Source: Laspinema palackyanum D2c
GTDB taxonomy: Bacteria > Cyanobacteriota > Cyanobacteriia > Cyanobacteriales > Laspinemataceae
Assembly (NCBI RefSeq): GCF_025370875.1
Contig: NZ_JAMXFD010000011.1
Span: 124,308-188,307 of the forward strand
Length of the DNA: 64,000 nt
Reading direction: 5' to 3'
The first letter of the stretch is position 1. Every line of letters begins with the position of its first letter. A program made the position numbers and the translations under genes. Positions 8,469-17,017 of the stretch are shown one piece after another. The notes beneath the pieces were generated by a model that was not told the origin of the DNA, searched no databases, and was given only the letters and a program-made list of their open reading frames with translations.

Positions 8469-8891
8469 TCAACTCAGCGAATCTGGAATTCGGAGGGGAA
8501 TTTGTTGATTCCGGTGTTTGCGATAGATGTGGAAGTCACTATCTAACGTGAGGATTTGAGCGGTTGGATACAATTCGGACATTCTCACTAAGCAAGCATC
8601 AGCCAAGGACATGGGTACAGATTCATATCGTTCTAAGAGTTGCTGAATAGCTTGATATTCCAGGCTGAGAGAGAAATCTAGCCGCAAAATATTTCTAGCC
8701 AATAACTGCATAATGGCATTGCGGCCCCCGTAAATGTTTCGCAGCAAAAAACAGGCTTCTGTGATCACGGGTTCACAGGTAAGCAATGGAGGGTGAACGG
8801 TTTGCCATTGATCTAATACCCATCCATGCCACGAATCACGAACATTGAGGAATGCGACCAAGGGACCCGTATCAATGATGGTTTGGGTCAT
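8469..8891 (-). CDS. PIN-domain ribonuclease toxin (VapC-like)
   Basis: A 140-residue PIN protein. The first acidic residue is in IIDTGPLVAFL (Asp-7). A central acidic residue is in ITEACFLL. The third and fourth are in SLADACLVRM and LTLDSDFHIY. These are the four metal-binding acids of the PIN nuclease fold, so the protein should be an active metal-dependent RNase. Its ATG overlaps the stop of the upstream gene (8888-9151) by 4 bases, the usual coupling of antitoxin and toxin. Confidence 0.88.
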   Translation of the reverse strand: MTQTIIDTGPLVAFLNVRDSWHGWVLDQWQTVHPPLLTCEPVITEACFLLRNIYGGRNAIMQLLARNILRLDFSLSLEYQAIQQLLERYESVPMSLADACLVRMSELYPTAQILTLDSDFHIYRKHRNQQIPLRIPDSLS

Positions 8892-9151
8892 TTGCCAAAG
8901 TCCTCAAAGTATTGGGGGTTGGTTGAGAGATCTGGGGGCCCATTGAGGCAGCCAGCCAGATCCCTAGCCAGGTCGAAGGCAGAGGGGGAAGGGTCTGGGG
9001 CAGGATGGTCGGTGGGGGTTAGGAGTTCTTGGAGTTGCGGGGTGAGGTGAGTTGGATCGGTACGGAGGGGAGGAATCAGTTGGAGTAAAAGGTTCACCAA
9101 TGAATCCGGGGCCAGGAGAATTTCTTGTATGAGTTGTTCGCGGGGGGTCAT
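8888..9151 (-). CDS. Putative antitoxin of the PIN toxin
   Basis: An 87-residue protein encoded directly upstream of the PIN toxin with a 4-base overlap. It is not assigned to a named antitoxin family with confidence. The N-terminus (REQLIQEILLAPDSLVNLLLQL) is helical and leucine-rich; a proline-rich middle follows; the acidic end (FEDFGK) may be the toxin-binding tail. The role is inferred from position and size. Confidence 0.65.
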   Translation of the reverse strand: MTPREQLIQEILLAPDSLVNLLLQLIPPLRTDPTHLTPQLQELLTPTDHPAPDPSPSAFDLARDLAGCLNGPPDLSTNPQYFEDFGK

Positions 9152-9193
9152 GGTTGGTAGGAGGGTAAGATTTTGTTTTTATTTTAGCAGTGG

Positions 9194-9376
9194 GTGAGTG
9201 GGCGTGCGGTTGTGGTGCAGGATGCGGACAGCTATCAAAATTTGCTCGATCGCGTGGCACTTTTTGAGTCTCTGGCAGGGATTCGTAAGAGTATAGCGGA
9301 GTTTGAGCAGGGCCAAGGGATGCCACTTGATGAGGCGTTTACTCAGTTGCGAAAGAAGCATGACCTACCGGATTGA
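9194..9376 (+). pseudogene. Truncated Phd/YefM-type antitoxin
   Basis: The frame encodes GRAVVVQDADSYQNLLDR followed by a helix (LFESLAGIRKSIAEFEQG) and EAFTQLRKKHDLPD. This is the C-terminal two-thirds of a Phd/YefM antitoxin, starting at the end of its DNA-binding domain. A stop (TAG at 9185) lies just upstream in frame and the usual N-terminal 25-30 residues are missing. A GTG at 9194 could start translation, but the product would lack the DNA-binding part. Confidence 0.7.
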
Positions 9377-9425
9377 GATTTTTCCAACAGCGATCGCAGA
9401 GGTTGAGGCAATCTTCATCCGGTGA
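9360..9425 (+). pseudogene. N-terminal fragment of a ParE/RelE-type toxin
   Basis: An ATG at 9360 overlaps the end of the Phd-like frame and encodes MTYRIEIFPTAIAEVEAIF plus two residues before TGA at 9423. This is the typical first strand and helix of ParE toxins (YRIEI-PTA--E-EAI). The rest of the toxin is missing. Order and overlap match a Phd-ParE operon that has decayed at both ends. Confidence 0.65.
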
Positions 9426-9459
9426 TTCATGCTGCACAGGAGCCATTACAAGAGATTGA

Positions 9460-10473
9460 TCAATTGTTGGGGGATGAGGGTTCGGAGTTGTCCTCCACTC
9501 CTGGCGAAGAGAACCAATTGATAATACTTTGGCGGATATCTTGACCAAAAATCGTCACAATAATTGTCACAAAAATCGCCAGAATCGCTACAAAGAGCAT
9601 ATAGAGATTTAGCCGAAAATTCGGATCACGAGGGGGCTGCGGTGGCAAGGGTTTGACCCCTTGGGGAACCGGCAACAAGGCTAAAAACTCCTCAATGGTT
9701 TGAGGGCGATCGCCATAATCCAACTCCATCCCCTGACGAATTGCCCAATTCGTTTCAGCACTCACCCCGGGGATGTCCGGCAACTTCTGATCCTTTCGCT
9801 GCAAATTCACCCGCTTTTGGGCATTAGGGGGGACATCCCCCGATAACAGATTGTAGAGAGTCGCCGCCAAACCATAGACATCGGAATAAGGTTTCGCCTG
9901 CTCATTGGGATCATAAAGCTCGGGTGGGCTAAACCCATCGGTATTACTGGAATCAATCGAGGTTAGGGTCTCATCAAACCCTTTCGTCACGCCAAAATCA
10001 ATCAGCACTGCCTCGAATTTTCCCGCCCGAAGCATGATATTGGCGGGCTTAATATCCCGATGCACCCACCCCTCCCGATGCACCACCGTTAACGCCTCTC
10101 CCACTTGGCGGATATAGGTCAACGCCTCCTCCTCCGGCAGGGTTTTCGTCGGCAAGCTGGCTAAATCATCCCCTGCCACAAACTCCATGACAATAAACGG
10201 CTGACCCCGTTCCAGAAATGAATCGAAACACCGGACAATGTGGGGATGATGGCAACGCGCCAACCGCACCGCCTCTTTTAGCAGCTTGTTATTTAACTTG
10301 TCCCGTTTGTCTAGGGTCAGTTGCGCCAAAACGTCATCCCGCAAGGTTTTGATCACGACGCGATCGCCTCCTTTGCGCTGCGCCAGATAACTAATCCCCA
10401 CCCGCCCTTGATTGAGCGATCGCAGCACCTGATAGTCTCCCCCGTGCAGAGTCTCACCCGCTTGCAAACTCAT
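9460..10473 (-). CDS. Membrane-anchored Ser/Thr protein kinase
   Basis: A 337-residue Hanks-type kinase. Residues about 12-260 form the kinase domain: the nucleotide loop reads QGRVGISYL (less glycine-rich than usual), then Lys in VVIKTLRDD, HRDIKPANIML, LIDFGVTKGF and the SDVYGLAATLYNLLSGD helix. It ends with a single hydrophobic segment (LYMLFVAILAIFVTIIVTIF, residues about 292-311) that anchors it with the kinase in the cytosol. It clearly resembles the kinase part of the DGR target (shared IRQVGEALTVVH, DRPQTIEEFLALLP) but has no FGE domain. The catalytic residues are all present. Confidence 0.92.
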   Translation of the reverse strand: MSLQAGETLHGGDYQVLRSLNQGRVGISYLAQRKGGDRVVIKTLRDDVLAQLTLDKRDKLNNKLLKEAVRLARCHHPHIVRCFDSFLERGQPFIVMEFVAGDDLASLPTKTLPEEEALTYIRQVGEALTVVHREGWVHRDIKPANIMLRAGKFEAVLIDFGVTKGFDETLTSIDSSNTDGFSPPELYDPNEQAKPYSDVYGLAATLYNLLSGDVPPNAQKRVNLQRKDQKLPDIPGVSAETNWAIRQGMELDYGDRPQTIEEFLALLPVPQGVKPLPPQPPRDPNFRLNLYMLFVAILAIFVTIIVTIFGQDIRQSIINWFSSPGVEDNSEPSSPNN

Positions 10474-10813
10474 GAATTCTCCTCGACCTGACTCACCTCC
10501 TCTATGTTAATCGGAAGTTGGAGCATCGGAGCCAATCAATTCGTGGAGTTGGCGGCTGATTCGTTATCACTGGGGGAACCGCTATATAGCTGTTAAATGC
10601 CGAGAGGTTTTACAGACTCTCGCCAAGTATCTTAACCTGATGGCTCTGCCTTTAAAATTTTGTGAGATTTTAAATCGTGGATGAAGCAGTTGGATGGGGG
10701 GGAGTGCTATATAAACTTTGTCTAAAATGAAGCTTTGCTATTTATACTGACAACATTGTATCTAATTTAAAATATAATTAATACCAAACTAATGGCCTGA
10801 GTCTCAACTCATG
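10474..10813. other. Non-coding interval
   Basis: 340 bases between the start of the kinase gene and the 3' end of the RusA-like gene, both on the minus strand. It includes the likely kinase promoter region, a short inverted repeat (CGAGAG...CTCTCG near 10600) and an AT-rich stretch around 10680-10800. No gene seen. Confidence 0.6.
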
Positions 10814-11785
10814 TCATGCGGACATTAGGTGTTCCATAGCCTCGATTTGAATTTTGACGCCGGTTTCTCCGTCGGGGATGTGCCGCCAACTGCCGAAGGG
10901 AATCTGTTTGAGGCTGTCGGATGAGAAGATTCCGGCACCGACTAAGGCATCGCACACACTGCCGATCGCATTGTCGCCATCCCCCCGATGTTTACCCCGT
11001 AAGATAATCCGCACGGCTGCTCTTTCAATGGGTAACTGCGGTAACGGATTCATCTGATGCACTTGCATGAGAATCTCACCTTCTGCACGAAGTCTCCATT
11101 CCCGATATCGTTTGGGTAAAAATGTTCCATTGGAGGTCACCCGAGGACGCGCTTTGGGGGTGACTGACCCGGGAATCCATAAGGTTAGAGTTCTCACGGT
11201 CCGTTGAGCATCGGGTTCCGTGGGTTGCGGTGTCTCTTGGGGTTTGGCTTTGCGCGGTTCGGTTCGCACAATTCGCGATCGCGGTTCAGCTTTGGGTCGT
11301 TGGAGGAGGGACACAAAGGTGAGTCGCTGTGCTGACTCGGACAGGAGTTGAGCATTCACAACTAAAGGCGGTTCTAACTCCTCTTGCCTCAATTCGGTCC
11401 AGGTGGGCGAATCTTCGGTTTCCTGAGTTTCCTGTCTTGGACCGATCGCCGCGTCTTGTTTGACTGAGGGCCATCCCTGCGCCATTTCCATATAGGTTTG
11501 TGCGGTGGCCTCGGGAACGTTACAATAACCGGCTAACCATACGCGCCATTTTTGCGCGGGGACGCGCTGTTTCGCCTGGATCAGTAGTTTTCCCGCTGTG
11601 CAAGCGTGCAGGAGTCCGATCGCCACCGACTGTTGACAGCGTTCGTGTTCGCGATGAATTTGGGCCGCTAGTTCGGTCAAGGGGACCATTCCTGGGGTGG
11701 ATTGTCCCTGGCGATCGCCTTCTAAGGGCAGCGTTTGGCGGGTTTGCGAATCGATCGGGTGGAAGATGGAGGTCGTCGGTGGCAT
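10814..11785 (-). CDS. RusA-like resolvase domain fused to a DUF3102-like N-terminus
   Basis: A 323-residue protein. Residues about 35-110 (IHREHERCQQSVAIGLLHA, GKLLIQAKQ, WLAGYCNVPEATAQTYM) resemble the DUF3102 region seen in phage and plasmid proteins. The C-terminal part from about residue 200 resembles RusA-type Holliday junction resolvases: IPGSVTPKARPR, then GDGDNAIGSVCDALVGAG and a later Asp in FSSDS. By alignment to E. coli RusA the acids Asp-70, Asp-72 and Asp-91 are kept, but the position of Lys-76 is Gly. RusA-like proteins are usually phage-borne; no other phage genes are present here. Confidence 0.75.
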   Translation of the reverse strand: MPPTTSIFHPIDSQTRQTLPLEGDRQGQSTPGMVPLTELAAQIHREHERCQQSVAIGLLHACTAGKLLIQAKQRVPAQKWRVWLAGYCNVPEATAQTYMEMAQGWPSVKQDAAIGPRQETQETEDSPTWTELRQEELEPPLVVNAQLLSESAQRLTFVSLLQRPKAEPRSRIVRTEPRKAKPQETPQPTEPDAQRTVRTLTLWIPGSVTPKARPRVTSNGTFLPKRYREWRLRAEGEILMQVHQMNPLPQLPIERAAVRIILRGKHRGDGDNAIGSVCDALVGAGIFSSDSLKQIPFGSWRHIPDGETGVKIQIEAMEHLMSA

Positions 11786-12105
11786 GAGGAACTAGCTTGG
11801 GTGGTTAGGGGCATCGGTTTCCAGACGCATCCGGATATCTTAACCTAGAGTTGAGATTCCTTCCAGAATTTAACCCTAGAATCAGGGCGATCGTCCGGGG
11901 GACTCTCCTGAATTGACCGGATAGACTCTGGTTTTTCCGGAGTCGTTCCATAGAAGTCTTCCACAGTTAACCCCAGAAATCCGCACATTCTTTAGGACTT
12001 ATGGAGATTTCAAGAATCCACCCTATTCTTTTGTCATTGGTCCTTTGTCTTTTAGCCCGCGTAGGCGGGCTTCGTTTGTATAGCCCCATCCTTTAGTGTG
12101 CGGGG
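11786..12105. other. Non-coding interval before the IS element
   Basis: No gene seen. It contains a hairpin (AGCCCG CGTAGG CGGGCT near 12055) and a sequence (12078-12105, TATAGCCCCATCC to GTGCGGGG) that reappears inverted at about 21414-21446 behind the rhomboid-like gene, so it is part of a dispersed repeat into which the IS has inserted. Confidence 0.6.
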
Positions 12106-12110
12106 TTTTA

Positions 12111-13801
12111 CCCTACATTCCGCAGGTAAAATAAGACAGTTCGGAATATTCTAAAACCATGACAGACATAGCATCTGATATCATAGTACAAGATATTGAC
12201 CACTGTGGCATAGTCTCCGGCATCATTGATGAGATAGGGCTCGTCGAGCTGATTAACCGAGAACTGGAGCCTCACCCCCTGACGCTGGTGAGTCCAGGAA
12301 TCGTTGTCAAAGCAATGATTCTCAATGGTTTAGGGTTGGTGAGCGCCCCATTGTACTTATTTCCCCAATTCTTTGTCGGCAAAGCCACAGAACATCTTCT
12401 GGGAGAAGGGATAACGCCAGAGCTGCTCAATGATGACCGATTAGGTAGAGTCCTAGATGAACTCTATAAAGTAGGCATCACCCAACTATTTGTCAAAGTG
12501 GCCTTGGCTGCGGCTAAAAAGTTCCGAGTAAATACCCAGAGCAAGCACCTTGATTCAACATCGTTTCATGTTCATGGGCAATATCTGAGGGAACCTAACC
12601 TCACAGGAGAACCCCTTCCGATTGAGATTACTTATGGATACTCAAGAGACCACCGTCCAGACTTAAAGCAATTTATCGTCGATTTGATTTGTAGTTCAGA
12701 TGGAGATATTCCGCTCTATTTAAGAGTAGCCTCGGGCAATGAATCCGACTCAGCTATTTTTGCAAAATTGATGAAAGATTTTAGAGAAAACTGGGACATG
12801 GACGGATTATTCGTAGCCGATGCCGCCCTTTATAATCAAGAAAATTTAAGACAAATTAATCATTTGAAATGGGTGTCCCGAGTTCCGGCTTCTTTAAAAG
12901 CAGCTAAAGAATTGTTGAACGAACCCGCCGAATTAGACCTGCAAAATTGTCAATTGGATGGATATCAGATAAAAAGTTGTGAAATCACTTATGAAGAAAT
13001 TAAACAACGATGGGTGCTAGTCGGAAGTGAAAAAAGGAAAGAGTCTGACTTAAAACAATTAAAGAAAAAAATTAAAAATTTGGAAGGGAAAGCCCGCTCC
13101 GAACTTAAAAGCTTAAGCCAACAGAAATTCGCTTGTCAACCTGATGCAGAGCAAGCAGTTGAGCAATTCAATAAGAAGCTGCGCTATCATACAATCACCG
13201 GGGTTAAAATATTAACAGTTCCCTATTATACCCAACCCGGAAGACCACCAAAGGGAGCCAAGCCCGCTGGGTATTCTTATCAAATCCAAGCCGATTTTGT
13301 CGAGAATGAGTCAGCCATAGAACAAGAGAAAATCCGAGCCGGAAGATTTATCCTGGCTACGAACGTCTTGGATGTTAATGAACTGAGTGATGAACAGGTA
13401 TTACAAGAATACAAAAACCAACAATCGACAGAAAGAGGATTTCGGTTTTTAAAAGACCCGATGTTTTTTACCGATAGTGTTTTTCTAAAAAATCCGGAAC
13501 GAATAGAAGCCCTAGCAATGGTGATGGGATTGTGTTTGTTAGTGTATAGTTTAGGTCAAAGAGCATTAAGAGAGGCTCTGGCTAAAGCAAAAAAGTCGAT
13601 TAAGAATCAAGTAGGTAAACCCACCACTACCCCAACTCTACGATGGGTTTTTCAATGTTTTCAATCCATTCATTTGCTGACGGTTGATGGAGTCAAGAAA
13701 ATCACCTATTTAACGGATGAGCGGCGATGGATCCTTCAGTTCCTAGGGGCCTCCTGCCAGAAATATTATTTACTGACTTGATTCAACCTGCGGAATGTGG
13801 G
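12111..13801 (+). mobile_element. IS1634-type insertion sequence
   Basis: A 1691-bp element. The left end CCCTACATTCCGCAGGT (12111-12127) matches the inverted right end ACCTGCGGAATGTGGG (13786-13801) with one extra base. The element is flanked by the direct repeat TTTTA (12106-12110 and 13802-13806), a 5-bp target duplication. It carries one intact transposase gene. The preserved ends, duplication and open frame point to a recent, possibly active, insertion. Confidence 0.85.
12159..13781 (+). CDS. IS1634-family (DDE) transposase
   Basis: A 540-residue transposase of the IS4/IS1634 superfamily with the N-terminal DUF4277-type region (VQDIDHCGIVSGIIDEIGLVE). The DDE catalytic core is visible: first Asp in KHLDSTSFHVHG, second in GLFVADAALY, and the glutamate of the Y-(2)-R-(3)-E-(6)-K-like motif in the YKNQQSTERGFRFLKDP region. 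It fills nearly the whole element and has no frameshift. Confidence 0.92.
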   Translation: MTDIASDIIVQDIDHCGIVSGIIDEIGLVELINRELEPHPLTLVSPGIVVKAMILNGLGLVSAPLYLFPQFFVGKATEHLLGEGITPELLNDDRLGRVLDELYKVGITQLFVKVALAAAKKFRVNTQSKHLDSTSFHVHGQYLREPNLTGEPLPIEITYGYSRDHRPDLKQFIVDLICSSDGDIPLYLRVASGNESDSAIFAKLMKDFRENWDMDGLFVADAALYNQENLRQINHLKWVSRVPASLKAAKELLNEPAELDLQNCQLDGYQIKSCEITYEEIKQRWVLVGSEKRKESDLKQLKKKIKNLEGKARSELKSLSQQKFACQPDAEQAVEQFNKKLRYHTITGVKILTVPYYTQPGRPPKGAKPAGYSYQIQADFVENESAIEQEKIRAGRFILATNVLDVNELSDEQVLQEYKNQQSTERGFRFLKDPMFFTDSVFLKNPERIEALAMVMGLCLLVYSLGQRALREALAKAKKSIKNQVGKPTTTPTLRWVFQCFQSIHLLTVDGVKKITYLTDERRWILQFLGASCQKYYLLT

Positions 13802-13851
13802 TTTTACTACAACACCCAATTTGTATATAAAACTAAGTATATAAGTAATAG

Positions 13852-13880
13852 AAAAAACCAGCATTTTGCTGGCTTTTTCT
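13852..13880 (+). terminator. Terminator hairpin downstream of the IS element
   Basis: AAAAACCAGCA pairs with TGCTGGCTTTTT around TTT, giving a stem of about 10 bp with A- and T-runs on either side. It can act on both strands and sits between the IS and the converging gene at 14028. Confidence 0.8.
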
Positions 13881-14027
13881 ATAAAAAACTCCTCCAAAAC
13901 TGGTTATATATACTTGGGCTACTTTGGTATGGGCGGAGGACCAGGGACCTGGATGCAGGATTGCCAGCCGATCGCCCTTTTCCAGGCTCACAGTCTTCTG
14001 TCCAGGTTCCCCCAAATCCAGCTATTC

Positions 14028-15155
14028 TCAAGGTTTTAACTCCTCTACGAAGGCGATCGCCTCTGCATTGGCATTGGCCCAGGATTCGCGATCGCCCCGG
14101 ATTTGGACGAGGTGTTCTTCTATGGTTTCAGGAGTCATTAGGACGCCGAAATCTGGGGGAACTGAGGCGGTTTCATAGTCAAATAGGCGATTGAGGATGA
14201 GATTGCCGACTTCTTGTCGATAATGGGAACTGTCCCAATAATAGGTCATCTTCTCGCTGATGGGTTCGCTAGAAATGGAATGATAGCCGGAAAAGTCCCA
14301 AACTGGGGCAATGGCAACCAGTTCCCGTTTCCATTGTTCAAACTCCTCCCAATGTCCTGCCATCCGTAATGCTTCCCATTGCGTAGCATGAGAGGGAGAA
14401 ATAAAGATTTGTAATTCAATATTTCGACTGCGACAAATCTCTACTAACTCTCGAAAATCATTTAAAAAACTTTGGGATAATTGGTAGCGGGGATAATAGC
14501 CTTCTTCTCGGAAAAACCCATGAATCATGTTTTTAAATTCCTGGGGTAGGGGATGCTCCGCTTCGTTATTATGAACGTATCGAAAGCCATTGTCATGGTA
14601 GAGAAAATTGGCTTGCGATCGCCAGCTATTTTTGATTGTGCCTAAACTCGATCGCGTTACTCCAAGGGAAAGGGTAACATTCAGCCATTCTTGGGGGGTG
14701 AGGCTATCTCGTTCTAAGCGAGCTTCTTCAAAGTCCGCAGGATTGGTTTTATATTCATTGAACATAAAGAAATCCACCCCGAGGACGACGGTTTTTAAAT
14801 TGGGTTGGTTGGCGATCGCATGGTCAAAATATCGTCTGACTTCATACATATTCGGACCCACCAGCCCTAAATTGTAGGTGGGTTTACCGTCAGCCAAGGC
14901 GGGATGTTTCGGGTCCAGTCCTAAATCGGTGCGGGATGAGCCTAATAACACGGTTTTCGGGGCGATGCGCTTGACTGAACTGGCTTTAAACAGGCGAACA
15001 TGATTAAATTGTTCGGTTCTTAAGCGATTCAGTCGCCATTGCGGGCTATTCATTACCCCGTAGGGATCAATGCCAATATTGAATAAGCCCACGGCTAATA
15101 ATCCGGGTATGGTGAGGCCAAAAAAGGCGCGGTTAAATTGACGATAATTTTTCAT
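14028..15155 (-). CDS. SGNH-like protein partnered with MBOAT
   Basis: A 375-residue protein with one N-terminal hydrophobic segment (FFGLTIPGLLAVGLFNIGI) that would leave the rest outside the cytoplasm. A possible nucleophile block is LLGSSRTDLGLDP (Ser near residue 73) and a D-x-x-H block is YYWDSSHYR near residue 312, the arrangement of AlgX/AlgJ/DltD-like SGNH acyltransferases. It is 15 bases downstream of the MBOAT gene, the common pairing in which MBOAT moves an acyl group across the membrane and the SGNH partner puts it on a polysaccharide. The substrate cannot be read from sequence. Confidence 0.75.
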   Translation of the reverse strand: MKNYRQFNRAFFGLTIPGLLAVGLFNIGIDPYGVMNSPQWRLNRLRTEQFNHVRLFKASSVKRIAPKTVLLGSSRTDLGLDPKHPALADGKPTYNLGLVGPNMYEVRRYFDHAIANQPNLKTVVLGVDFFMFNEYKTNPADFEEARLERDSLTPQEWLNVTLSLGVTRSSLGTIKNSWRSQANFLYHDNGFRYVHNNEAEHPLPQEFKNMIHGFFREEGYYPRYQLSQSFLNDFRELVEICRSRNIELQIFISPSHATQWEALRMAGHWEEFEQWKRELVAIAPVWDFSGYHSISSEPISEKMTYYWDSSHYRQEVGNLILNRLFDYETASVPPDFGVLMTPETIEEHLVQIRGDRESWANANAEAIAFVEELKP

Positions 15156-15170
15156 GAGAAGCCCCCTGGA

Positions 15171-16643
15171 TTAAAACTGGAAGTAGAGAAATTCAGAAAT
15201 TCTGTTGAGGGAAAGTAGACAGGCGATCGCCACTGCACTGAGTCCCACAGCCCATGCGGTGGTCGGTTTAAAGCGTTCGACTATTTGTTGGGTATTGGGT
15301 AATAAAACCGCTCCCATTAATACCACTGCCAAAATCACAAAACTTTTGCGGTAATTCGGAGGGAGAGCAGGGAGTTGAGCCACTTCTCGAAACTGCACAA
15401 AGGATTGGGGTAACCAGCCTAATAAGGGTTGAAAATCAGGGGTTAAAACAATGCCTTTTAAGCCCACAGCGGCTTGGATAATTTGTCCGGCTTGGGTGAT
15501 ATTTTCGGCGCGAAAGACGACCCAACTCAAGACGACGGCGAGAAAGGTAATGACCCAGGCGATCGCCCCGGGCATTTTCAATCCCAAGCGTCGCCACCCG
15601 TGATTGATGACCAGGAAAGTGCCATGCAACCATCCCCACAAAATATAGGTCCATCCCGCTCCATGCCACAATCCCCCGAGTAGCATGGTAATCAGCAGAT
15701 TGAAGTATCGGCGCACTTGTCCCCGACGACTGCCCCCAAGGGCAATGTAGAGGTAATCTCGCAGAAAGAAAGATAAGGTAATGTGCCACCGTCGCCAGAA
15801 GTCTACAATGGAGGTGGATTTATAGGGAGAATCAAAGTTGATCGGCAGGCGGAAGTTAAACATCCATCCTAAACCGATCGCCATATCGGAATAGCCAGAA
15901 AAATCAAAATACAGTTGGAGAGTATAGGCGATCGCTCCCACCCAAGCTTCGATAAAGGTGACGGAATCCGCCTGTTCAAATACTGCCCCCACCCAAGGGG
16001 AGACGGTATCCGCAATTAGCACTTTTTTACCCAATCCTAGGATAAAAAAGCTTAAGCCAATGGCGACATTTTTATGAGAAAAAACGAACTTACGAAGCTG
16101 GGTAAATTGCGGAATCAGTTCGTCATGGCGTAAAATCGGCCCTGCAATCAGTTGAGGAAAGAAGGTGACAAATAGGCTATAGGACACCAAGTCATATTGA
16201 TAATCTTTGGTTTGTCCGCGATAAGCATCGACCAAATAAGCAATTTGAGTGAAGCTATAGAAGGAAATTCCTAACGGCAGTTCGATGGCAGGAACGGGAA
16301 ACTGGGTTTGAAAGAGTCCATTGATAGAGGCAATCAAAAACCCTGCATATTTGTAATACCCCAGAATTCCTAAATTAAAGAGAACCCCGGCCCATAATAA
16401 AGTTTTGGCCTTTTTTGTTCCGGGTTGCACCCCATCTATCCACCGCCCAAAGTAATAGTTACCCAGGATAGAAATGAGCAAGAGGGGAATGTAACTGATT
16501 CGCCAGTATCCATAAAAGACGAGGGAGGCTAATAGGAGCCATAAGGTTGCAGCCTTGACCTGACGATAGGCGCTTAAACCGAAGAAAACAATCAGGGCAA
16601 GGGGTAAAAAGATAAAGATGAATTCGTAAGAGTTGAATAACAA
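15171..16643 (-). CDS. MBOAT family O-acyltransferase (AlgI-like)
   Basis: A 490-residue polytopic membrane protein with about ten hydrophobic segments. Family motifs are YFDFSGYSDMAIG (near residue 245), DFWRRWHITLSFFLRDYLYI (near residue 285) and the invariant histidine in LLGGLWHGAGWTYILWG (near residue 332). It belongs to the AlgI/DltB-type MBOAT enzymes that transfer acyl groups for extracellular polysaccharide or wall modification. It forms a two-gene operon with the SGNH-like gene. Confidence 0.92.
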   Translation of the reverse strand: MLFNSYEFIFIFLPLALIVFFGLSAYRQVKAATLWLLLASLVFYGYWRISYIPLLLISILGNYYFGRWIDGVQPGTKKAKTLLWAGVLFNLGILGYYKYAGFLIASINGLFQTQFPVPAIELPLGISFYSFTQIAYLVDAYRGQTKDYQYDLVSYSLFVTFFPQLIAGPILRHDELIPQFTQLRKFVFSHKNVAIGLSFFILGLGKKVLIADTVSPWVGAVFEQADSVTFIEAWVGAIAYTLQLYFDFSGYSDMAIGLGWMFNFRLPINFDSPYKSTSIVDFWRRWHITLSFFLRDYLYIALGGSRRGQVRRYFNLLITMLLGGLWHGAGWTYILWGWLHGTFLVINHGWRRLGLKMPGAIAWVITFLAVVLSWVVFRAENITQAGQIIQAAVGLKGIVLTPDFQPLLGWLPQSFVQFREVAQLPALPPNYRKSFVILAVVLMGAVLLPNTQQIVERFKPTTAWAVGLSAVAIACLLSLNRISEFLYFQF

Positions 16644-17017
16644 GGTCTTTTCCGATGTTTTATTTCAACAGGTTTAGTGTGCCGGAAACTTTTTAGATCG
16701 TCATCTGCTCTCAGGGGTTGTTTAATGGGTAAATTTGGAGTAAAATTTCACTTTTGTGGCTTTAAAGTTATATATAAGAATCCTTAATCAATTGTGTTAG
16801 GTATCCCAGGTCAAAACCCTCATCTATGCCTTCGCGTAGGGTGCCGTCGGAGCATCACATCTGGCTCCCTGGGTTGGTTACAACTCATTTAGGATTGCGA
16901 TCGCACGCCTATGAGCAGTAGGGAGCAAGATGCTCCCAACCCCTCCATGAGAAATTATCCAATTCATTTAGATTCCCTATGGTTTGTCTGTGAAGTGACA
17001 AAACACCAGGGTATTGA
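16644..17017. other. Non-coding interval
   Basis: 374 bases upstream of the MBOAT operon and downstream of the RTX gene. It has HIP1 sites and a loose GGAGCA/TGCTCC inverted pairing around 16850-16945 but no gene or clear terminator. Confidence 0.5.
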
